In this document: positions 9,001 through 14,086 of the stretch, piece by piece
How the letters are laid out: each line of letters begins with the position of its first letter
Numbering within the stretch: position 1 is the stretch's first letter
Assembly (NCBI GenBank): GCA_946887385.1
Contig: CAMPKU010000010.1
Coordinates: forward strand, 1 to 33,607
DNA length: 33,607 nt
Source: an uncultured Gammaproteobacteria bacterium
GTDB lineage: Bacteria > Pseudomonadota > Gammaproteobacteria > Rariloculales > Rariloculaceae
Reading direction: 5' to 3'
Translations under genes and position numbers: made by a program
The notes under the pieces: generated by a model
Databases searched by the model: none
Seen by the model: the letters and a program-made list of their open reading frames with translations, nothing else
Told to the model about the DNA's origin: nothing

Positions 9001-11878
9001 AGGCGGCGACGACGCCGTGCAAATCCGCACGATGGCCGGCGACGTCGAGGTCTCGGGCGGCACTCAGGACGACACGATCTACGTCGGCACCAGCGCCGGC
9101 GTGCCGGCCGCGGCCGCCGCAGCGGCGAGCGGCCCCGGCGAGGCGAAGACGGCGCTCGCGGCCGCCGTGCCCGGCGACGTGAACTTGATCAAAGGCTTGC
9201 TCAGCATCTCGGGCGGCACCGGCCTCGATACTTTGAACATCGACGACTCGGCCGACGGCGGCAGCACGCTGCTCGCGGCGCTGCCGATCGCGAGCGAGGT
9301 GGCCGCAGCCGGACGGCTGCGCGGCGACGCGCACTTCGACGTGTCGCTCGACGGCGGCGCGGCCGTCGCCGTCACGGTGATCGCGGAGCGCGGCGTGCTG
9401 GCGGCCGCGAACGCGGTGCCTGCTTCGATCGCCGCGAGCGGCCGGTTGAGCGCGGACGCCAAGCTCGTGCTGTTGCTCGGCGGCGACGAGATCGAGCTCA
9501 CCGTGCAGCGCGCCGCGGGCAACGACTCGATCGGCGATTTGCTCGACGACTTGAACGAAGCGCTCGACTTTGCCGGGCTCGATGCCGCGCGCGTGAGCGC
9601 CGAGTACGACGCGGCGACGGGCCGGTTCGCGTTCGTCTCGAAGCAGGGCGAGACACTCGAGATTCGCGTTAGCGACGGCAACACGGCTGCGACGGAGCTC
9701 GGCTTCGCCGATGGCACGCACGCCGAGTTCGACAATCACAGCCTCGAGAACCTCGCGGCCGACGTCAACGCGGCGCTGACGCAGGCCGGCGTCGGCGGCC
9801 GCGTCGCGGCTTCGATCGAGCAAGGGCGCCTCGCGCTCACGTTGGCCGACGGCACGCTGCGCGTGAACGTGGCCGCAGACGATCCGGCGGCGCGCGACCT
9901 CGGGCTCGTCGACGGCCAGCTCTTGCAGCCGCACAACACGGCCACGCTGGTCGTGAACCAGGCCACGGGCCGCGCCGAGCTCACGGGGCTCGGCATGGGC
10001 CCGCTCGGCGACGGCACGCCGGGCATCGTCTACGACACGATCGCGCAAGTGAACATCGCGCTCGGCAGCGGCAACGACACCTTCTACGTGCGCGGCACGC
10101 TGAACGACGAAGCGCCGCTGCCGTCGCACACGACGATCGCCACGGGCGGCGGCGACGACGCGATCGTCGTCTCCGATGCCGCCGCCGGCGCGCTCGACGG
10201 CGCGCTCGACGCCGTCGCCGGCGAGCTCACGATCCTTGCGGGCGCCGGCAACAACGCGCTCGCGATCAGCGACCGCGCCAGCACCGCGGCCGACGGCGGC
10301 GTGTTGATCACGGCGCAGCGCGTCGAGGGGCTCGCGCCCGCGGCCATCAATTATTCGACGACGGGCCGGTTCGCCGGCGGCATCGAGATCTGGGCCGGAT
10401 CGAGCCATGACACGATCCGCGTGGCGAGCGTCTTGGCCGGCCACGTGACGAGCCTGTTCGCAAACTCAGGCGACGATTTCATCACGATCGCGGATCAGGA
10501 TGCGGCCGTGGCCGACGGCTTGCTGCTCGTCTACGGCCAGGGCAACCGCGACACCCTCGACGCGAGCGGCTGGAACGAAGACCTCATCATGTTCGGCGAC
10601 TTCGGCGAGGTGGCGTTCGCGGGCAGCGATCGCACCGTCGACGGCGTGGTGCTCGCCGCGACTGCGAACGCGCTCGCCGGCGACTTCGATGTCCTGCTCG
10701 GCGGGGCGGGCCACGATCTGCTGTTCGGCGGCGCGGGCGGCGACACGCTCGCGGGCGGCGCCGGCCACGACGTGCTGCATGGTGACGCCGGCCGCGTCGT
10801 GCTCTTGAACGGCGTGCTCGTCAGCGTCGAGGTCACCGCGCCGTTCGACGGCGCTCTGCCGGCCGACGACGAGCTGCACGGCGAGGGCGGCAACGACTTT
10901 CTGCTCGGCAGCCTCGGCGCCGATACGCTCTTGGGCGGGCTCGGCGACGACGTCGCGATCGGCGATGCCGGCCGGCTCACGTTCGTGGGCGGCGTGCTCG
11001 TGCAGGCCGAGAGCATCGAGCTCTTCCGCGGCGCCGGCGACCGTGTGGCCGGCGGGTTCATGACCGAAGCGTCGCGGCTCGGCGGCGACGGCCACGACGT
11101 GCTGATCGGCGGCGCGGGCTTCGACCTGATGTTCGGCACGCTGGCCGAGGACATCATGGTGTTCGAGCACGGCCGCGTCACGTTCGCCGACGGCCGCGCG
11201 CAGAGCGTCGTCACGCTCGGCCAGCAGCCGCTCGATCTGGCGGCGAGCCAGATGTTCGGCCTCTACTTGAAGGCGCCTCCCGGGCTGGCGCCGTACGTGC
11301 CGGCGCCGCATGCCGCGAGCGCGCCGCCGGCGGCCGAGCCGTCGATCACGGTGTCGACGGGAAACCGCGCGCGCATCCCGATGCACCATCAGCGCGTCGC
11401 GCAAACGATCGACTTGCCCGGAGTGGAGTTCGAGCTCGGCTCCGCGAACTTAGCCGGCGACACGCAAGCGCTGCTCGAGCAAATCGGCATGCTGCTCGCG
11501 GACTTCCCGGGCGCCGTGATCGAGGTGGGCGGCCACACGGACGCGACGGGCAGCACCGAGCTCAATCAGGCGCTGTCGCAGCTTCGCGCCGAGGCCGTAC
11601 GCGCTGCGCTGATCGCGCAAGGCGTGGATGCAGCGCGCTTGCGCGCCGTCGGCTACGGCGAGAGCCGGCCCGTCGCCGACAACGATACGGACGAGGGCCG
11701 CGCGCGCAATCGGCGCGTAGAGCTCGCGATCAGCGGCGATGGCAGCGACGACGACGCGCCGGACGCCGCCGTCGGGCTCGACGACGCCGTGATCGGCGTG
11801 CTGAGCGTGCAAGGCTGGCGCAGCGCGCAGCGCGCGGCAACCGCCGAGCGTGCGCCGCGCCGCAGAATCGATTGGTAG
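1..11878 (+). CDS. Giant RTX-like surface protein with C-terminal OmpA domain (5' partial)
   Basis: The reading frame is open from the first base; the first in-frame GTG at 11 lies inside a repeated module, so the true start is upstream. About 3,960 codons are visible. In order they hold: repeated beta modules ending in helices like LVADIEAAIDRAL; long Leu/Asp-rich beta regions; an RTX-like GGxGxD block (6503-6890); three HGLxxGD modules (7036-7700); a region of GxGxDxIxV strands (about 8450-10500); a second RTX-like block (10678-11200); and an OmpA-like domain (11402-11734). The protein is very acidic, as expected for calcium-binding surface proteins. The tail after the OmpA domain is about 48 residues and ends RRRIDW, unlike a typical type I secretion signal. 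It heads an operon with adaptor, protease and SecA-like genes, so it is probably their substrate. I recall giant proteins of this type starting with a so-called LEPR-XLL motif, but that end is not visible here. Role as adhesin or matrix protein is inference. Confidence 0.9.
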   Translation, partial: ARDVEAAINDALAGAARIDVRAYSPVGTETLSLHAGGGAVTAAAPAPHDGVLQDNVVFTLTVGGTAIDGTVRVQATADNAGADDAVDALAADVEAAINDALRNAGSAVRVTVGSDGDDRLTFAVTGGDLAIDFSDTPRRYLQYAASAGSPPFELTFESPQVIAQHTGGRISLTALPSLAQPDADSSPHVLDRRVGVTIEDFANTAYTELGLLSSPVPFDGRLDNDATFRIVVDGESHTITVAADVTNTSIDDLLADINQALVDEIGNDDVQVRRVALTDQAATENNRFEFFTSADSGIRRISLPALEQSSTNGAIAQLGFSATDDSSARVQTAEFFIRDASLDGDVRLSAEGVTGTALVGFGGEGGLGVGVDFTGSGAVLGSVALDLVNPDFDAGNDPAADATRITLETLWNRLGRPGQLADLVDAAITGVVDIDLAAQPRLLGLGSAQLEPIAVSLDLDIADWLASAPTLDVPDAPTSIAVSVRGPDLSIYDALSSLSFSDIVDGLQQVLDFLVELQGVDGSLAAILDQPLPLLNQSPTELLVIADRFAALVDDVAANPARSLGVLEDTLENLLGLPEQFVTLSLDTANDSLALRVDLVFETSLDTSLGFDLDLADLVALTEPDSAARTLLDGLSNFVGVSSTGDLSVGVGGLVRLSLGIELGDGNGSAEALGFKLSDAAEEGDPPEARDVGTLEATGDAQAAADRLAEQDIVFELQVGTTEFITVTVSAGAQTRAPLVVDLATPLADLDRFDDPPDLGGAGDDLLVRLADGTVHRVDFGGAATVGDLVARLDAVSGLDAELDDEQRIVLTDTTTSSAASQTGVYVTLTGVVEGAALDFSLQVGHDEQAVSVFVAAAAPGTARRAWLASIEEAIRRALVDAGQINPVSAETVAVAYNGIVNGGQLTFQGTKDGFGERLTIARGGVFALESLGGADVATVLGLIPRGTERSTDSDGDGVLRGRSLRTDAPADTNGFVADLQAAIDAALAGENAPAVVVSLLAPAVPGSGMGRVQLTTAPGATIAVRSAGGGEIVPFLYNGENGTSIRLDARAAGDNLDFTAQVGPFGFYVVDGSAELAAFFAVLLVDTAETDGRTYFDDELDFATDYGGSATASLPLFFPDESTPVNDVDNVLTIGIPNIAAYMGLDAGGGELERETGSVTIAAPDLTAFPTPTLIGMLSNPEFLIDGLDSVLLSVQDALDGEILGVELPLIGDGLAPAGQFIADFRDDVLGYLSLKLRQGGLNPVTLVQETLYHIFAGEGDGDPAAVEVLGFDPGDSAVGVLEGGVLASGALARDAELNVTVGRDDAVRVVVRAEDVAGDTPQALVDALNDSLRGRGLDDDVVAAFVNVAGGFRLTLRAVNPAERIVVETAGAIPLDLFGLRVGALGLLNDVAGNASGAADGVVDIDDIVKSGFGLFDEFGQFDFLLGDRYVFNQPLDFDLGIPVLGFDLDAGVQLELGWEFAFGFGVSQEDGFYFVTDSTLGAGGSQELTVTAEVSLLGVLGYAPGAEGVADAAADRTVLTAVAELPSDGRLSRDLTFSLEVGGQTLDVTVTSTATNGNTTRAHLVADIEAAIDRALVARGLAPGLVTAGLHFDDAGRETGLLELAAAGAATSLSIVDRATARGQLGFLALDAVDGGRDGSGPYTSLGLTLAIDLRDPNADDDRLSFAEIASSSTSLGDMLVASADGRAIVNLGLTVSFDGFGLDTAMLPAIGTDLFVDWQLGFSTQTGVDIGTPEVHFNDITLDLGSFITDFAGPFLAELAAVLEPLDFLLDRDTGLLYQRLPVISDLAGETVTLLRLAELLDTSNRVVPFIRAVEQVYFLANLVTDAAQEARDAGGQILLDFGSISLPDLGSVDKLSDAEPGVPDGDPVGDFNRASSSSTPRTQTFTRTVTRPSNGGVSFDILDPSAIVDLLLGRPDVSLITYNLPTFGFDFEYLQRFPIYPPLFATLRGAFSATIDLGFGYDTLGLNQFRSSANPLDLVNGFFVNDLRDGVDIPEVTLDGTIAAGASLDVGVASAGVEGGINALIFFNLNDPNLDGRVRLGEMLGNVLINHFNPLAVFDTSGRFDAFLRAYVEVLFGLWSAEYEIARVTLATFEIPFNRTPILGSELGSGVLELNVGTAAKNRIHGSLGDGIDIISARYDAGSVYVRSGAVEQRFTGISKIVVNGGAGDDTINLTGLAGSGIEVEMHGGPGNDHLFGATGSKNRIFGDEGDDEITGGALDDELDADAGDDVLTGGGGNDKLSGAAGNDRLLGGLGNDELDGGFGNDELRGELGDDVYVFGGSWGNDRVFDDTTTDAGGAGRDVWDFGRVTTDIAFNLGGDLQLAGIDGVELLPSGELRVTATRHGLRSGDHVELAGLELATAGGGSLLLRGSATVSVEDGELDTFIVHVPGVPAGAVPVAGTGVFRLDRAALTVEELRSADEADPAAAIQIETAVRHGLASGDVVRLGGIDPVTGRAVVDATEYVVTVVDARRFNLDGTTFAGSALALASAFVQVDVEGSGFVETITKGAGVTIASVGHGLAAGDEIALFGLTGAAAAANGHYVVASVAADGSSFTLDLGARDGARLAALANGALDGGSGVWQLSRTHAASLGNTVTHNGYGIEELRSGRGGDRFDTYQTGAAEILLDGRGGSDTYVAHTLNARVGAGATSSVRLLDRGDFWDTDKVVYLGSQGGDALAVDQTSVVSLLSGTAGDPRFTYGEANVVLGFDSGASGQGMLTAGTPLTTGQLERAARMLVTLGTDDPVLVVVEPGDVGGAGTAADLVAALNAALGATPLAGRLAASAVTAGGAFTVVLTAADANTVIAVDNVSEGSGIEAFRIDAAGGNDAVAIANTNARTSVQVAAGRGDDVITIGGAADLNATAVTLQGIRGTALTGPIFVDGQEGDDRLLVTDAGNTSGVEGTLTDRRLAGLGMQVAIDYRGVETLGLQLGQGADELVIERTIAGSTDVAAGAGADTVTVQDVNGVLLVLGEQGADALTLQASSAGSRTRLSVGGGDDAVQIRTMAGDVEVSGGTQDDTIYVGTSAGVPAAAAAAASGPGEAKTALAAAVPGDVNLIKGLLSISGGTGLDTLNIDDSADGGSTLLAALPIASEVAAAGRLRGDAHFDVSLDGGAAVAVTVIAERGVLAAANAVPASIAASGRLSADAKLVLLLGGDEIELTVQRAAGNDSIGDLLDDLNEALDFAGLDAARVSAEYDAATGRFAFVSKQGETLEIRVSDGNTAATELGFADGTHAEFDNHSLENLAADVNAALTQAGVGGRVAASIEQGRLALTLADGTLRVNVAADDPAARDLGLVDGQLLQPHNTATLVVNQATGRAELTGLGMGPLGDGTPGIVYDTIAQVNIALGSGNDTFYVRGTLNDEAPLPSHTTIATGGGDDAIVVSDAAAGALDGALDAVAGELTILAGAGNNALAISDRASTAADGGVLITAQRVEGLAPAAINYSTTGRFAGGIEIWAGSSHDTIRVASVLAGHVTSLFANSGDDFITIADQDAAVADGLLLVYGQGNRDTLDASGWNEDLIMFGDFGEVAFAGSDRTVDGVVLAATANALAGDFDVLLGGAGHDLLFGGAGGDTLAGGAGHDVLHGDAGRVVLLNGVLVSVEVTAPFDGALPADDELHGEGGNDFLLGSLGADTLLGGLGDDVAIGDAGRLTFVGGVLVQAESIELFRGAGDRVAGGFMTEASRLGGDGHDVLIGGAGFDLMFGTLAEDIMVFEHGRVTFADGRAQSVVTLGQQPLDLAASQMFGLYLKAPPGLAPYVPAPHAASAPPAAEPSITVSTGNRARIPMHHQRVAQTIDLPGVEFELGSANLAGDTQALLEQIGMLLADFPGAVIEVGGHTDATGSTELNQALSQLRAEAVRAALIAQGVDAARLRAVGYGESRPVADNDTDEGRARNRRVELAISGDGSDDDAPDAAVGLDDAVIGVLSVQGWRSAQRAATAERAPRRRIDW
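6503..6890 (+). repeat. First RTX-like glycine/aspartate nonapeptide block
   Basis: Tandem GGxGxDxLx-type nonapeptides lie within the giant gene, for example GGAGDDTIN, GGGGNDKLS, GGLGNDELD and GGFGNDELR. In characterised RTX proteins such repeats form a calcium-filled parallel beta roll that folds after export. The most regular part is about 6640-6850. Confidence 0.85.
7036..7700 (+). repeat. Three diverged HGLxxGD beta modules in the giant protein
   Basis: Three copies share the pattern HGLxxGDxVxLxGL, two of them followed by a valine-rich strand and a phenylalanine/leucine-aspartate strand. They begin near 7042 (RHGLRSGDHVEL), 7320 (RHGLASGDVVRL) and 7567 (GHGLAAGDEIAL). Similar motifs occur in phage tail and other surface proteins and resemble the FCCH-like beta fold. 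Family assignment is by memory and is tentative. Confidence 0.5.
10678..11200 (+). repeat. Second RTX-like block, interrupted
   Basis: Three short runs of GGAGxD-type nonapeptides (10678-10795, 10864-10990 and 11078-11200) are separated by GDAGRV/L-type strands followed by inserts of 20-40 residues. Examples are GGAGHDLLF, GGAGGDTLA, GGLGDDVAI and GGAGFDLMF. The alternation of nonapeptides and longer inserts is more irregular than in the first block. Confidence 0.75.
11402..11734 (+). other. OmpA-like peptidoglycan-binding domain at the C terminus of the giant protein
   Basis: The segment matches the OmpA C-terminal family. It has a start like GVEFELGSANL, a GGHTDATGS loop whose Asp codon is at 11540, an LSQLRAEAVR helix, GYGESRPV and a closing ARNRRVEL. 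The loop Asp and the final Arg are the diaminopimelate-binding residues in characterised OmpA domains, and both are present. The domain should hold the C terminus to the cell wall in the periplasm. Confidence 0.9.
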
Positions 11879-11901
11879 TGAAGGACGATAAGGGAGAAGC
11901 A

Positions 11902-12216
11902 ATGGCGAAGCAGAAGGACAAGGAAGGCGCGGCCGCGGCCGAAGAGGTCAAGGTCCATTGGGACGACTCGAAGATGCAGACGGCGTACGCGAACGTCTGC
12001 AATGCGTCGTGCACGCGCGAGGAAGTCACGCTGCTGTTCGGCACGAACCAGGCCTGGCGGCCCGCGCAGCGCGATCTCACGGTGAACCTGAGCCACCGTA
12101 TCGTGCTCAGCCCGTTCGCGGCGAAGCGCCTCGCACTGCTGCTCGACGCGACGCTGAAGCGCTACGAGTCGTCGTTCGGCGAGATCGTGATCGGCGCGGC
12201 GAAGGGCGAAGGCTGA
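11902..12216 (+). CDS. DUF3467 family small protein
   Basis: The protein has 104 residues and no signal peptide or membrane segment. The pattern HWDDSKMQTAYANVCN, TREEVTLLFG, LSHRIVLSP and AKRLALLLDATLKRYE is that of the DUF3467 family, whose function is unknown to me. An in-frame TTG at 11872 could also start it, but the ATG at 11902 is preceded by an AGGGAG ribosome site at about 11890-11895 and is preferred. It sits 23 nt after the giant gene and 20 nt before the GAF-HlyD gene, so it is part of the export operon. A cytoplasmic accessory or chaperone-like role is possible but is only guilt by association. Confidence 0.85.
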   Translation: MAKQKDKEGAAAAEEVKVHWDDSKMQTAYANVCNASCTREEVTLLFGTNQAWRPAQRDLTVNLSHRIVLSPFAAKRLALLLDATLKRYESSFGEIVIGAAKGEG

Positions 12217-12236
12217 ACGCGCGGAGAACTGCCGCA

Positions 12237-14078
12237 ATGCAAGCCGGTCACACGCAGGAAAGCTCGCACGTCGTCTTCGTCGACCGTGCGCTGTGGTTGA
12301 ATCTCGCGCGCGCCAAGACCATCGAGGACTTCGCGCGCGCATGGCTTGCGCTCCAGTGCTCGATGCTCGGCGGCGTGCGCTGCGCCGTCGTCGTCTACGG
12401 AGAGCCGGAGTGCGGCCCGTTTCGTAAGGTGGCGAGCTTCCCCGACGAGGCGGCACCGAGCGCCGCTCTTACGGCCTTGAGCCAAGATGCGCTCGACGCG
12501 GGCGAGCCTCGCATCCTCGAGGCAACGCCGAAGGGCGACGACCTCGCCTTAGCGTATCCGCTGCGCGTGGACGGCCGTGCCTACGGCGTCGTCGGCGTGC
12601 AGCTGCGCGCCGGCGTGGATTCCGCGGCCGCTCTGCGGCAGTTGCAGTGGGGCTCGTCTTGGCTCGACGGCTGGGTGCGCCGCGAGCATTCGTACGACGA
12701 GCGGGAGATCGCCGAGCGGCTGATGGTTGTGCTCGACGTGGTTGCCACGGCGCTCTCGCACGAGCGCTTCAAGGCGGCCTCCGCCGCGCTCGCGACGGAG
12801 CTGGCGACGCGCTTGATCTGCGACCGCGTCGCCGTCGGCGTCGTGCGGCGCGGCCAGTGTGAAGTTGCGGCGCTTTCGCACAGCGCCCAGCGCGACGCGC
12901 AAATGAACCTGGTGCGCGCGATCGGCGCCGCGATGGACGAGGCCGTGGATCAGGGCCGCGTGCTGCGCTTTCCCGAGCGCAACGCGTGGGCCGCGCCGGT
13001 ATCCGCGGAGCACGCGCGCCTGCTCGACCAGCACGGCAACGGCGCCGTGCTCACGATTCCGCTGCTGGCCGGCGAGCAGGTGTTCGGCGCGCTGCTGCTC
13101 GAGCGGCCGAAGGGCGAGGCGTTCGGCGACGTCGACGTGGAGCTTTGCAAAAGCATTGCGCTCGCCGTGGGCCCGCTGCTCGACGCGAAGCGCCGGCAAG
13201 ATCGTGGCGCCGCACGCAAGCTGCTCGACGCACTCCAGGCGCAAGCTGCGGCGCTGCTCGGACCGCGGCACCTCAAGCGCAAGCTCGCCGCCGCGGCCGC
13301 CGTCGCGCTCGCGGCACTGCTCGCATTCGGCACGGGCCAGTATCGCGTGACGGCCGACGCAGCAGTCGAAGGCTCCGTGCGGCGCCTGATCACGGCGCCC
13401 GTGGACGGCTATCTCGCCAGCGTCGACGTGCGCCCCGGCGACACGGTCGCCGCCGGCCAGCTGCTCGGCTCGTTCGACGATCGGGATCTGAAGCTCGATC
13501 GCCTGCAGGTTTCCACCGAGCGCACCGAGCTGCTCGCACGTGCTCAAGACGCAACGGCGCGCGGTGCGCGTGCTGAAGCGCAAGTCATAGCGGCGCAGAT
13601 TCAACAGAGCGATGCGCGGCTCGCGCTGCTCGACGAGCAGCTTTCGCGCATGCAGGTGCGTGCGCCATGGGACGGCCTCGTCGTGAGCGGCGACTTGAGC
13701 CAGACGCTCGGCGCGCCGCTCGAGCGCGGCGTCACGATGTTCGAGGTGGCGCCGCTCGACGGTTACCGCGTGGTGCTCGAGGTCGACGAGCACGACATCG
13801 CCGAGCTCGCGGAAGGACAACGCGGCTCGCTCGTGCTGGCCGCGCTGCCGAGCGCGCCGCTCGCGTTCGAGGTGCGCCGCGTGACGCCCGTGGCAGCGCT
13901 GGCCGACGGCCGCAACGTGTTTCGCGTGGAAGCGGAGCTCGAAAACACCGACGCCCGCTTGCGTCCAGGCATGCGCGGCGTGGCGAAGGTGTCGATCGAC
14001 GAGCGGCGCCTCGGCGCCATTTGGACGCATGAGCTTGCGCGCTGGCTGCGTCTCAAGCTCTGGGCGTGGTGGCCCTGA
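12237..14078 (+). CDS. GAF-domain/HlyD-type periplasmic adaptor fusion
   Basis: This 613-residue protein has a cytoplasmic N-terminal half (about 1-340) with GAF-like sequence, for example the AVLTIPLLAGEQVFGALLLE stretch and the QARG-poor helices before it. One membrane helix follows (about 347-367, AAAAAVALAALLAFG). The periplasmic part is HlyD-like: a lipoyl half-motif (VDGYLASVDVRPGDTVAAGQ), a short coiled coil, the second half-motif (MQVRAPWDGLVVSGD) and a beta-barrel part. The start at ATG 12237 has a GGAGAA site 8 nt upstream; the same frame is open further upstream but without coding character. Adaptors of this fold bridge the inner membrane to outer-membrane channels. A GAF sensor on the cytoplasmic side is unusual and suggests ligand-controlled assembly; that is inference. 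The next gene starts 8 nt downstream. Confidence 0.88.
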   Translation: MQAGHTQESSHVVFVDRALWLNLARAKTIEDFARAWLALQCSMLGGVRCAVVVYGEPECGPFRKVASFPDEAAPSAALTALSQDALDAGEPRILEATPKGDDLALAYPLRVDGRAYGVVGVQLRAGVDSAAALRQLQWGSSWLDGWVRREHSYDEREIAERLMVVLDVVATALSHERFKAASAALATELATRLICDRVAVGVVRRGQCEVAALSHSAQRDAQMNLVRAIGAAMDEAVDQGRVLRFPERNAWAAPVSAEHARLLDQHGNGAVLTIPLLAGEQVFGALLLERPKGEAFGDVDVELCKSIALAVGPLLDAKRRQDRGAARKLLDALQAQAAALLGPRHLKRKLAAAAAVALAALLAFGTGQYRVTADAAVEGSVRRLITAPVDGYLASVDVRPGDTVAAGQLLGSFDDRDLKLDRLQVSTERTELLARAQDATARGARAEAQVIAAQIQQSDARLALLDEQLSRMQVRAPWDGLVVSGDLSQTLGAPLERGVTMFEVAPLDGYRVVLEVDEHDIAELAEGQRGSLVLAALPSAPLAFEVRRVTPVAALADGRNVFRVEAELENTDARLRPGMRGVAKVSIDERRLGAIWTHELARWLRLKLWAWWP

Positions 14079-14086
14079 GGCGCACC

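Larger units (their letters stand above)
149..9920 (+). repeat. Dispersed beta-strand/helix modules resembling flagellin hook IN motifs
   Basis: At least nine diverged copies of one module are spread through the giant gene, near 149-400, 653-910, 2477-2770, 2860-3090, 3865-4120, 4565-4880, 8192-8440, 9419-9680 and 9728-9920. The common plan is a G/A-x-L start, a strand such as FTLTVGGT or FSLEVGGQ, a VTV strand, an amphipathic helix of the type LVADIEAAIDRAL, then further beta strands. The plan resembles the flagellin hook IN motif of FliD/FlgK-type proteins. Homology is inference. Confidence 0.55.

Noticed and set aside
6925..9672. 915-codon + strand frame overlapping the giant gene
   Set aside because: Arg-rich, low-complexity text in a shifted frame of a gene with clear RTX and beta repeats; a shadow frame.
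11872..11901. TTG start for the DUF3467 gene
   Set aside because: It would overlap the end of the giant gene and lacks a better ribosome site; ATG 11902 has AGGGAG at proper spacing.
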